This document shows positions 1 to 5,639 of a stretch of DNA of 9,922 nt, one piece after another. Where the stretch lies: positions 1 to 9,922 of the forward strand of contig JAMFST010001403.1 of assembly GCA_026225435.1 (NCBI GenBank), in the 5' to 3' direction. Within the stretch, counting starts at the first letter, position 1. Each line of letters opens with the position of its first letter. The position numbers were made by a program, and so were the translations under genes. The notes beneath the pieces were generated by a model that did not search any database, was not told the DNA's origin, and saw nothing but the letters and a program-made list of their open reading frames with translations. The DNA is from Labilithrix luteola (GTDB lineage: Bacteria > Myxococcota_A > Polyangia > Polyangiales > Polyangiaceae).

Positions 1-1066
1 CGACCTCGCCGAGGGGTACCGCGCGCTCGCGCTCGTCCACCCAGACGAGCGGGCCGGTGTACGCCTCGGCGGTGGGCTCGTCGGTGCCCACCCAGTAGCG
101 CGCCTCGCCGACCTTCCCGTCGTCCCACACGCGCGCGGTCGCCGAGCCGCCGCTCACCCGGTAGTCGAGCTTCCGGCAAAGCCCGAGGGCGTGATTGAGC
201 TGCGCGAACTTCCCCTCGGCAAAGTCGTTCACCGCGGTGGCCTTCGGATCGAGCGCCGCCGGCTTGCGGAACACCTCGCGAAAGAGCTGCTTCAAACCCT
301 GCTGTAGCGAGAGCTCGACGCCGAGCGCGCGGAAGTCGTCCAGCTCCGCGAGGTGAATGGGGTGCGGGATGGAGACCGCCGGGGTGTCGATCCACACCGT
401 CTCCCCGTCGAGCGACACCACCCCCACACCTCGCGCCGCATCGACACCGCGGAAGAAGCCCGCCTGCGCGGCGTCACCCCCGTCGGGCGTGATCACCAGG
501 TTCTCCAGCGCGGCGCGCCACGCCGGATCGGCCCACACCTGCTCGAGGGCGGCGCGCGGGATGGGGAGCGAGCGCAGCATCCAGGTCTCGACCTGCGCGA
601 GGCACTCGCGGGCGTGCGTCTCCAGCCAGTCGGCCAGGGTCAGCAGATCCTCCGCCGCGGCGCTCTCCTTGACCGCCTTGGGCACCGAGGCGAGCGTCTG
701 CCCGCGCGCGTTCTGGCAGACGAGCTTCCCCGCCCCGTCGAGCTTCACCCGATAGCCATCGCCGGCATCGGTCCAGCCGTCGCTCGCCTCGGGAGCAGGA
801 GCCGCAGGAGCTTCCACCGGCGGCGCGGCGACGTCGGTGTATCCCTTCTTCAGCTTTTCCCGCACGAGCTTGTCGCGCTCCGCGGCGGCCTTCTCCGGCG
901 TCGCCAGCGTCTTGGTCTGCGCCTGCCCGGCGGTGCCGATCTTCCCGAAGCGGACCGTCAGCACCGCCCCTTCGACCGACGCTTCCCAGAACTTGCTCGA
1001 CGTCCCGTCCTTCAGCTCGAGCCGCCGCGCCACCACCCCTGCCGCTGCCTCTTTCGTCGCTGTCAC
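1..1066 (-). CDS. WGR domain / DUF4132 (MolR-like) protein, C-terminus outside window
   Basis: The first 355 codons are visible and the frame stays open to the left edge. Residues about 14-79 form a WGR domain: the core reads VRFGKIGTAGQ (38-48), with the family's W-G-R triad replaced by F-G-K, and the domain ends in the usual KKGYTDV (73-79). An Ala/Pro-rich linker follows (about 80-94). From about residue 235 (HPIHL, then a QQGLKQLFREVF segment) it resembles the start of DUF4132, the large C-terminal domain of the E. coli MolR/YehI proteins, which exceed 1,000 residues, so most of this protein is missing here. WGR domains are thought to bind nucleic acid or protein partners; DUF4132 has no established biochemical activity. 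I chose the GTG at 1066. A TTG at 1090 is in frame and overlaps the desaturase stop as TTGA, and neither start has a strong ribosome site. The gene probably shares a transcript with the desaturase. The WGR call is firm; DUF4132 is by motif memory only. Confidence 0.78.
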   Translation of the reverse strand, partial: MTATKEAAAGVVARRLELKDGTSSKFWEASVEGAVLTVRFGKIGTAGQAQTKTLATPEKAAAERDKLVREKLKKGYTDVAAPPVEAPAAPAPEASDGWTDAGDGYRVKLDGAGKLVCQNARGQTLASVPKAVKESAAAEDLLTLADWLETHARECLAQVETWMLRSLPIPRAALEQVWADPAWRAALENLVITPDGGDAAQAGFFRGVDAARGVGVVSLDGETVWIDTPAVSIPHPIHLAELDDFRALGVELSLQQGLKQLFREVFRKPAALDPKATAVNDFAEGKFAQLNHALGLCRKLDYRVSGGSATARVWDDGKVGEARYWVGTDEPTAEAYTGPLVWVDERERAVPLGEV

Positions 1067-1086
1067 GGACAGATCGTACCCAACGG

Positions 1087-2082
1087 TCAAGCGCTCGGAT
1101 AGCCGATCATCTTCCCCTCCACCGCGTCCCACACCTTCAGCCGCAGACAGCGGACGACGTCACGCGGAGGGAACGACGTCCGCGTCGCCTCCTGCAGCCA
1201 CGGTGTCGCGCGCGCCGCCTCGGGCAAGCGGTAGAAGGGAATCCCCGCGTGCAGGTGGTGCACGTGATGAAGGCCGATGTTCCCCGTGAAGAAGCGGAGC
1301 ACCGGCCCCATCTCGAAGTGGCTCGACGAGCGGAGCGCGGCGCGCACCGGGCTCCAGTTTTCGCGCGAGGTGATCTCCACCCCGACGAAGTTGTGCTGCG
1401 CGTAGAACAGATACGCACCGACGGCGCAGGCGAGCGACAGCGGAGCGAGATACCCGAGCACGAACGGCACGAAGTGGTGCGTCGCCAGCGCGGCGACCCA
1501 GGCGAGGAGGTGGACGAGCACGATCACCCCGGCGGACCGGTGGCGGCGCGGGGCGCGAAGAAACGGCACGACGCACATGCCGCCGACGAACACCGTCGCG
1601 TAGGCGCCGAGGATGGTCAGCGGGTGACGGGCGAAGCGGTACGCCAGCCGCTGCGCGCGCGACATGCGGCGCCACATGCTCACCGTCACCAGCGGATACG
1701 AGCCGATGTGGGAGCCGACGATCTGCGCGGTGTGCCCGTGGTGATAGTCGTGCGTCTCGCGCCACACGCTGGCGGGCGTGAGCACCAGCGCGCCGAAGAT
1801 CGTGAAGACGGTGCGCGCAGCTCGCGACCCGCGAAAGAGCGCCCCATGCATGACGTCGTGGAAGAGGACGAAGCCGCGCACGAGGACGAGCCCTTCGAGG
1901 ATCGACGCGGCGACCCGGAGCGGCCAGGGGGCGCGCGAGGCGATGGCGACGCCCGCCGAGACGACGAGCAGCGCGAGGGTGAGCCAGCACTCGCGCTGCG
2001 TGCGCCTCCGGTCTTCCTGCGCGAAGCGACGGAGCTGACCGCGAAGCTCGCGCTCCTCGGGCAGCGTGAGAGGCCGCGGCAT
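1087..2082 (-). CDS. Membrane fatty acid desaturase (omega-6/delta-12 type family)
   Basis: A 331-residue integral membrane di-iron desaturase, expected to introduce a double bond into a membrane acyl chain using O2 and an electron donor. All three histidine boxes are present: HDVMH (75-79), HDYHH (111-115) and HHVHH (272-276). The last lies in the family context GNIGLHHVHHLHAGIPFYRLPE. The QHNF motif before the third box is also typical. Hydrophobic segments at about 34-50, 57-74, 92-105, 160-180 and 190-230 fit the usual hairpin topology with the histidine boxes facing the cytoplasm. The ATG at 2082 is preferred because AGGCGG lies just upstream; an in-frame TTG at 2100 would add six residues. 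It is transcribed away from poxB and is followed 20 bp later by the WGR/DUF4132 gene. Regiospecificity and acyl carrier (lipid, ACP or CoA) cannot be read from sequence; a carotenoid ketolase or other di-iron membrane enzyme is less likely. Confidence 0.9.
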   Translation of the reverse strand: MPRPLTLPEERELRGQLRRFAQEDRRRTQRECWLTLALLVVSAGVAIASRAPWPLRVAASILEGLVLVRGFVLFHDVMHGALFRGSRAARTVFTIFGALVLTPASVWRETHDYHHGHTAQIVGSHIGSYPLVTVSMWRRMSRAQRLAYRFARHPLTILGAYATVFVGGMCVVPFLRAPRRHRSAGVIVLVHLLAWVAALATHHFVPFVLGYLAPLSLACAVGAYLFYAQHNFVGVEITSRENWSPVRAALRSSSHFEMGPVLRFFTGNIGLHHVHHLHAGIPFYRLPEAARATPWLQEATRTSFPPRDVVRCLRLKVWDAVEGKMIGYPSA

Positions 2083-2122
2083 GGTCCGCCGCCTGAGCAA
2101 CCGACGTGCCCACCGGAAAAAC

Positions 2123-2175
2123 GCGGGCTCTCGAGGTGTCGCTTTCGACCGACGCAGATCCTGCAGCGAGCCCGC
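2123..2175. repeat. 8-bp inverted repeat in the desaturase/poxB divergent promoter region
   Basis: GCGGGCTC (2123-2130) is exactly repeated in inverse as GAGCCCGC (2168-2175), with 37 bp between. The pair lies in the 141-bp space between two divergent starts and ends 16 bp before the candidate poxB -10 box. It could be a split operator or the foot of a leader hairpin on the desaturase transcript. An 8-bp match is weak evidence in such GC-rich DNA. Confidence 0.3.
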
Positions 2176-2191
2176 AAGCGCTGCGCTGGCC

Positions 2192-2217
2192 TAGAATCGG
2201 CCGCCCCCCTCCGGAGA
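2192..2217 (+). promoter_or_regulatory. Candidate -10 box and ribosome binding site of poxB
   Basis: TAGAAT (2192-2197) matches the sigma70/sigmaS -10 consensus at five of six positions, but I see no matching -35 box at normal spacing. That would suit a sigmaS-type promoter, as known for E. coli poxB, or an activator-dependent one. GGAGA (2213-2217) lies six bases before the ATG at 2224 and supports that start. The untranslated leader would be only about 20 nt. Confidence 0.4.
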
Positions 2218-2223
2218 TTCGCC

Positions 2224-3957
2224 ATGACCACCGTCGCAGAAGTGATCGTAGAGACCCTGATCCACTCGGGCATCAAGCGCGTCTTCGGCTTGCCCGGCGA
2301 CTCGCTCAACGGGATCACCGACTCGATCCGCAAGCACGAGGAGATGGAGTGGGTGCACGTCCGGCACGAGGAGGCGGCCGCCTTCGCCGCCGGCGCCGAG
2401 GCGCACCTCACCGGGACGCTCGCCGTCTGCGCCGGCAGCTGCGGGCCCGGCAACCTCCACTTCATCAACGGCCTGTACGACTGCCACCGCAGCCGCGTCC
2501 CGGTGCTCGCCATCGCCGCGCAGATCCCCAGCACCGAGATCGGCACCGGCTACTTCCAGGAGACGAACCCGGAGGCGATCTTCCGCGACTGCGCCTCCTA
2601 CGTCGGCGTCATCTCCAGCCCCGAGCAGCTCCCCCGCATCCTCGGCATCGCCATGCGCACCGCCATCGCCCAGCGCGGGGTCGCGGTCATCGTCCTCTCC
2701 GGAGACATCGCCGCCAAGAAGACCTCGCACAAGCCGACGCCGCTCGGCTTTCTCCGCAACGAGTCGACCATCGTCCCGCCGGCGCACGATCTGGCCAGCG
2801 CCGCGACGCTGCTCAACGACGCCAAGCAGGTCACCATCTTCGCCGGCGCGGGCTGCGAGGGGTCGCACGCCGAGCTGCTGGCCATCGCCGAGCGCCTCCA
2901 GGCGCCCATCGTCCACGCCTACCGCGGCAAGGAGTTCATCGAGTACGACAACCCCTACGACGTGGGGATGACCGGCCTGCTCGGCTTCTCGTCGGGATAC
3001 CGCGCGATGATGCACTGCGATGTCCTGCTCACGCTGGGGACCGACTTTCCCTATCCGCAGTTCTATCCCGAGAAGGCGAAGAAGATTCAGGTCGACCGGC
3101 GCGGCGAGCAGATCGGACGGCGCACCGTCGTCGACGTCGGCCTCATCGGCACGGTGAAGGAGACCATCCAGTCGCTGCTCCCCTTGCTCGGACCGAAGCC
3201 GAGCGATCACCTGAAGGACAGCGTGGCGCACTACCAGACCGCGCGGAAGGATCTCGATCACTTCGCCGTCGGCACGCCGGGCACCTCACCGATTCACCCC
3301 GAGTACGTGGCCAAGGTGGTCGACCAGGTGGCCGACGACGACGCCATCTTCACCGTCGACGTCGGCACGCCGACCATCTGGGCCGCGCGCTACCTCCGCT
3401 TCAATGGCAAGCGGCGGCTGCTCGGCTCCTGGAACCATGGCTCGATGGCCTGCGCCCTGCCGCAAGCGCTCGGCGCGCAGGCCACCTTCCGCAAGCGGCA
3501 GGTGATCTCCTTCTCCGGCGACGGCGGCCTGGCCATGATGATGGGCGAGCTGCTCACCGCGGTGCAGAACGATCTGCCCATCAAGGTGATCGTCTTCAAC
3601 AACGGCTCGCTCGGCTTCGTGGAGGTCGAGATGGTGTCGGCCGGGATCGTCCCCTTCGGCACCGATCTGAAGAATCCCGACTTCAGCAAGGTGGGCGACG
3701 CCTGCGGTTTCCTCGGCGTACGGGTCGCGCAGCCGGAGGAGCTGGAGCCGGCGCTCCGTCGCGCCTTCGCGCACCCCGGGCCGGCGCTGATCGAGGTGAT
3801 GGTGCACCGGCGCGAGCTGGCCATCCCGCCGACGATCACCGCGGAGCAGGCGCTCGGCTTCGGCCTGTACCTGACGAGGAGCGTCCTCGACGGTCAAGGC
3901 GGCGCCATCGTCGATCTGGCGAAGACGAACCTGCTCGACCGCCTGTTCTCGAGCTGA
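2224..3957 (+). CDS. poxB: Pyruvate:quinone oxidoreductase (pyruvate oxidase, ThDP/FAD dependent)
   Basis: A 577-residue protein that aligns by eye with E. coli PoxB (572 residues) almost end to end. It decarboxylates pyruvate to acetate and CO2 and passes electrons through FAD to membrane quinone. The N-terminal PYR domain carries GDSLNG (25-30) and RHEEAAAFAAGAEA (47-60), with Glu49 matching the catalytic cofactor-activating Glu50 of E. coli; GSCGPGNLHFINGLYDCHR follows. The middle FAD domain includes RGKEFIEYDNPYDVGMTGL. The C-terminal PP domain has the ThDP/Mg motif GDG (432-434) running to NN (459-460). The tail after ELAIPP keeps a LAKTN segment like the E. coli lipid-activated C-terminal peptide, so peripheral attachment to the inner membrane is likely. 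The start is fixed by GGAGA six bases upstream. The same frame is open far upstream, but that stretch is antisense to the desaturase. It is a single-gene unit. Acetolactate synthase is excluded by the PoxB-specific matches throughout. Confidence 0.96.
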   Translation: MTTVAEVIVETLIHSGIKRVFGLPGDSLNGITDSIRKHEEMEWVHVRHEEAAAFAAGAEAHLTGTLAVCAGSCGPGNLHFINGLYDCHRSRVPVLAIAAQIPSTEIGTGYFQETNPEAIFRDCASYVGVISSPEQLPRILGIAMRTAIAQRGVAVIVLSGDIAAKKTSHKPTPLGFLRNESTIVPPAHDLASAATLLNDAKQVTIFAGAGCEGSHAELLAIAERLQAPIVHAYRGKEFIEYDNPYDVGMTGLLGFSSGYRAMMHCDVLLTLGTDFPYPQFYPEKAKKIQVDRRGEQIGRRTVVDVGLIGTVKETIQSLLPLLGPKPSDHLKDSVAHYQTARKDLDHFAVGTPGTSPIHPEYVAKVVDQVADDDAIFTVDVGTPTIWAARYLRFNGKRRLLGSWNHGSMACALPQALGAQATFRKRQVISFSGDGGLAMMMGELLTAVQNDLPIKVIVFNNGSLGFVEVEMVSAGIVPFGTDLKNPDFSKVGDACGFLGVRVAQPEELEPALRRAFAHPGPALIEVMVHRRELAIPPTITAEQALGFGLYLTRSVLDGQGGAIVDLAKTNLLDRLFSS

Positions 3958-3970
3958 CGCGCACCGCTTG

Positions 3971-4543
3971 TCACCCCGGCCCGGTGGCCGGAGGAAACCG
4001 GCCGATGAGGTTCGTCACCGAGCGCTCCAGCTGCTTCTCGTCGACCACGCCATGATCGCGCTCGACCCGGTCCGCGCCGTGCCACACCTGGTGGCCGGAA
4101 GGTCCGTCGAGCGCGTCGACGATGATCGCCCCCTGCAGCACGTCGCTGTCCTCGTCGTCGGGCTGCCAGTTGGTGGCCACTCCGCTCGCCTCGTGGATGA
4201 CCACGCGCCGCCGGCCCGCGCCCAGGCGGATGGTGAGGTCGCCGCTGGCGGGCACCTCCACGTAACCGCGCCGCACGAGCGCAGCCTCGACCAGCGGGAC
4301 GATCCGGCGGCGAATCTCCTGCGTGCTCGGTGAATCCTGGTAGCCCGCGGGCGGCGCCTCGGCCGCTCCGATGCTGAACGTGTGGTACCGCGAGAGATCC
4401 ACACCGGGGCTCGTCGCCGTGTGGACGGTATCGGGAGTTGCGCAACCGACGGCGCCGAGCGCGCAGGACGCACTTAGCGCGACGACGACGATGCTCGTGA
4501 GGATCTCGCTCTTCATGGGCGCGATCGGTTGCAAGCGCCGCAC
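3971..4543 (-). CDS. DUF4136-family lipoprotein
   Basis: A 190-residue protein (181 if begun at the ATG at 4516). The N-terminus is a lipoprotein signal: basic start, hydrophobic stretch ILTSIVVVALSASCALGAVGC, with Cys34 after AVG as the best lipobox; Cys27 after LSAS is an alternative. The mature part opens with VDLSRYHTFSIG, the typical DUF4136 start, then a helix IRRRIVPLVEAALVRRGYVEVPASGDLTIRLGAG, also typical of the family. The usual DUF4136 pattern is a small periplasmic or outer-membrane-anchored domain of unknown function. The GTG at 4543 is chosen because GAGG lies four to five bases upstream, while the ATG at 4516 has no ribosome site. The gene converges on poxB with 13 bp between the stop codons and follows dps in the same orientation after about 118 bp, so it probably has its own promoter. 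Its role here is unknown. Confidence 0.8.
   Translation of the reverse strand: MRRLQPIAPMKSEILTSIVVVALSASCALGAVGCATPDTVHTATSPGVDLSRYHTFSIGAAEAPPAGYQDSPSTQEIRRRIVPLVEAALVRRGYVEVPASGDLTIRLGAGRRRVVIHEASGVATNWQPDDEDSDVLQGAIIVDALDGPSGHQVWHGADRVERDHGVVDEKQLERSVTNLIGRFPPATGPG
3976..4003. terminator. Candidate bidirectional hairpin at the poxB / lipoprotein convergent end
   Basis: Three adjacent elements CCGGCC (3976-3981), GGCCGG (3986-3991) and CCGGCC (3998-4003) can form either of two exclusive 6-bp stems with loops CGGT or AGGAAA. They lie just past the poxB stop and inside the last codons of the convergent lipoprotein gene. There is no T-run, so an intrinsic terminator is only possible; the repeats may simply reflect Gly/Pro-rich coding. 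Confidence 0.25.
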
Positions 4544-4586
4544 CGCGCCTCGAAGTGCCGTTTATGGCGCTCCGCGGCGCAGCGGT

Positions 4587-4632
4587 CGGGAGAATTTCCC
4601 GATTCGCGCCTTCGCGGTGAGGAGATTCTCCC
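4587..4632. repeat. Nested inverted repeats between dps and the lipoprotein gene
   Basis: GGGAGAAT (4588-4595) and ATTCTCCC (4625-4632) are perfect inverted copies around a 29-bp loop, which itself contains the hairpin CGCG-CCTT-CGCG (4605-4616). Each arm is also part of a local dyad: CGGGAGAATTTCCCG (4587-4601) and GGAGATTCTCC (4621-4631). The block sits downstream of dps and upstream of the lipoprotein start, both transcribed leftwards. It could be the dps terminator or paired operator half-sites for the lipoprotein promoter. No T-run is present. Confidence 0.4.
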
Positions 4633-4661
4633 CGCCGGCCGATCGCGGAAATGAAGCTCGA

Positions 4662-5210
4662 TCAGTGACCGCTGGAGTCGCCGCGCTGGCCAGCTTCGAA
4701 GAGGAACCAGGCGCGACGCTCGGTCTCGTCGATCCAGTTCTCGATCAGGCTCGCCGTCGCGATGTCGCGGCGCTCGTCACAGACGTCGTGGGCGACGCGC
4801 AGGCGGGCGGCCAGCTGGGTGTTGTCGTCGCGCAGCTCGGCGAGCATGTCGCTGGCTTCGACGAAGTCCGCGTCGTTGTCGAGGACGCGCTTGTTCTTCA
4901 TGATCGACGCCACCGAGGTGAGCGTGCGCGCGCCGACCTTGCGGACGCGCTCGGCGATCGCGTCGGTCATGGCGAAGAGCTGGTCGGCTTGCTCGTCGAG
5001 GAGCAGGTGGTAGTCACGGAAGTGCGGGCCGCTCATGTGCCAGTGGAAGTTCTTGGTCTTCAGGTACATGGCGAAGACGTCCGCGAGGATCGCGTTCATG
5101 GCCGCCCCGATGTCCTTGCTCGCCGCCGCCCCGAGGTCGCTCGAGATGGTGGTGGTGGCCGCGCGCTTGCTCTGCAGCTTCGACTTCGAGGTCTTGGTCT
5201 TGGTCTTCAT
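4662..5210 (-). CDS. dps: Dps-family DNA-binding ferritin-like protein (miniferritin)
   Basis: A 182-residue Dps, which assembles as a 12-subunit shell, oxidises Fe(II) with peroxide, stores ferric iron and, in many species, coats DNA in starved or stressed cells. The core begins at about residue 34 and carries the signature KNFHWHMSGPHFRDYHLLLDE. The ferroxidase ligands His56, His68, Asp83 and Glu87 have the spacing (+12, +15, +4) of Listeria Dps His31, His43, Asp58 and Glu62. Residues 1-16 are a Lys/Thr/Ser tail (MKTKTKTSKSKLQSKR) like the lysine-rich N-terminus that E. coli Dps uses to bind DNA. It is somewhat longer than the 167-residue E. coli protein because of this tail. The ATG at 5210 is preceded by AAAGGG at close spacing. 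The same frame is open further upstream, but that part is antisense to the neighbouring small gene. The promoter must lie within or next to that gene, since only 30 bp separate the two starts. Confidence 0.94.
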   Translation of the reverse strand: MKTKTKTSKSKLQSKRAATTTISSDLGAAASKDIGAAMNAILADVFAMYLKTKNFHWHMSGPHFRDYHLLLDEQADQLFAMTDAIAERVRKVGARTLTSVASIMKNKRVLDNDADFVEASDMLAELRDDNTQLAARLRVAHDVCDERRDIATASLIENWIDETERRAWFLFEAGQRGDSSGH

Positions 5211-5240
5211 GATCCCTTTACCTACTCGCCTGAGGTCGCT

Positions 5241-5555
5241 GTGTCCGCAAGGAAGATGACGCCCTCGCCAGCCCCCTCGACCGAGCTCGATCCGGCTCTT
5301 CGCGCCGCCGTGAAGGCGGCCATCGACGCGCTCGATCCGGAGGAGCTGCTCTGTTACGGCAACGACGAGTACGACCTGGAGGTCGACGACTTCACGCGCG
5401 CCGTGATGCGCGGCGAGGACATGACTCCCGACGCGGTGCGCGCTCGCTGGGCTCGATGGTTCGGTGACGACGAGTCGCGAGAGGCGAGCGACCGATCGCG
5501 CCTCGCGGTCGTCGAGCTGGCCGGGCGCCTCGCGCACCTCGAGCGCGACCGCTGA
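5241..5555 (+). CDS. Small acidic hypothetical protein (104 aa)
   Basis: I do not recognise this protein with certainty. It is predicted to be cytoplasmic, with no signal or membrane segment, and largely helical. Its most distinctive part is ALDPEELLCYGNDEYDLEVDDF (residues about 29-50), followed by a RARWARWFGDDES stretch (68-80). The DP...DEYDxEV pattern recalls small DUF1871/YugE-type proteins, but only by memory. Codon use is strongly G/C at third positions, as in neighbouring genes, and the acidic, low-repeat composition is unlike the Arg/Pro-rich noise of shadow frames, so I think it is real. The GTG at 5241 is preferred because TGAGG ends five bases upstream. The ATG at 5256, five codons in, has AAGGA almost touching it and is the alternative. 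It is divergent from dps with 30 bp between starts and is followed by a hairpin at 5570-5595. Confidence 0.62.
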   Translation: MSARKMTPSPAPSTELDPALRAAVKAAIDALDPEELLCYGNDEYDLEVDDFTRAVMRGEDMTPDAVRARWARWFGDDESREASDRSRLAVVELAGRLAHLERDR

Positions 5556-5569
5556 TCCGTCGGAAGCTC

Positions 5570-5595
5570 CGCGACGAGCGTGAAAACCCGTCGCG
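5570..5595 (+). terminator. Candidate terminator hairpin after the small acidic gene
   Basis: CGCGACG (5570-5576) and CGTCGCG (5589-5595) form a perfect 7-bp stem with a 12-nt A-rich loop, 15 bp past the stop at 5555 and just before the adh promoter. No T-run follows, so it may act as a Rho-assisted or 3'-stabilising hairpin instead. Confidence 0.35.
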
Positions 5596-5603
5596 ACTCG
5601 TCC

Positions 5604-5639
5604 TTGACCAATTCAAGACGACCGGTCATCTTGTCGCCA
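5604..5639 (+). promoter_or_regulatory. Candidate promoter of adh, possibly giving a leaderless mRNA
   Basis: TTGACC (5604-5609) matches the -35 consensus at five of six positions and is followed, after exactly 17 bp, by CATCTT (5627-5632), which matches the -10 consensus at three of six. Transcription would then begin at about 5639, the A of the ATG itself, so the message would have little or no leader. In agreement, no Shine-Dalgarno sequence is visible before this start (bases 5633-5638 read GTCGCC). The weak -10 is the main doubt. Confidence 0.45.
5614..5633. promoter_or_regulatory. 20-bp palindromic operator (TetR-type candidate) over the adh -10 box
   Basis: The sequence CAAGACGACCGGTCATCTTG is a palindrome in which nine of ten base pairs match across the centre (5623/5624); only C5619 opposite A5628 breaks it. 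The GACCGGTC core flanked by AGA/TCT resembles operators of TetR-family repressors such as NemR. It covers most of the spacer and the whole -10 box of the candidate adh promoter, so a bound protein would block RNA polymerase. No TetR gene lies in this window; the regulator would act from elsewhere. Confidence 0.6.

Noticed and set aside
353..1102. Plus-strand open frame of 249 codons over the left-edge gene.
   Set aside because: It is Arg/His/Gly-rich noise; the opposite strand encodes a coherent WGR-domain protein with a GTG start.
1249..2223. The poxB frame is open for about 975 bases upstream of its ATG, suggesting a 902-aa fusion.
   Set aside because: That stretch is antisense to the desaturase with its three histidine boxes, its translation is His/Arg/Glu-rich noise, and a good ribosome site marks the ATG at 2224.
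2191..3261. Minus-strand open frame of 356 codons opposite poxB.
   Set aside because: Shadow of poxB with low-complexity Gly/Asp/Val/Arg sequence and no recognisable motif.
5191..5207. Short direct repeat of the CTTGGT type at the dps start.
   Set aside because: It is the reverse of the K-T coding repeat in the Dps tail, so it is explained by coding and is not a separate regulatory repeat.
4371..5240. Upstream extension of the small acidic protein to 394 residues.
   Set aside because: The extra part runs antisense through the lipoprotein and dps genes; GTG 5241 with TGAGG upstream gives a compact protein.
5211..5537. N-terminal extension of Dps to 291 residues.
   Set aside because: The extra part is antisense to the small acidic gene and does not resemble Dps; the lysine-rich start at 5210 fits known Dps N-termini.
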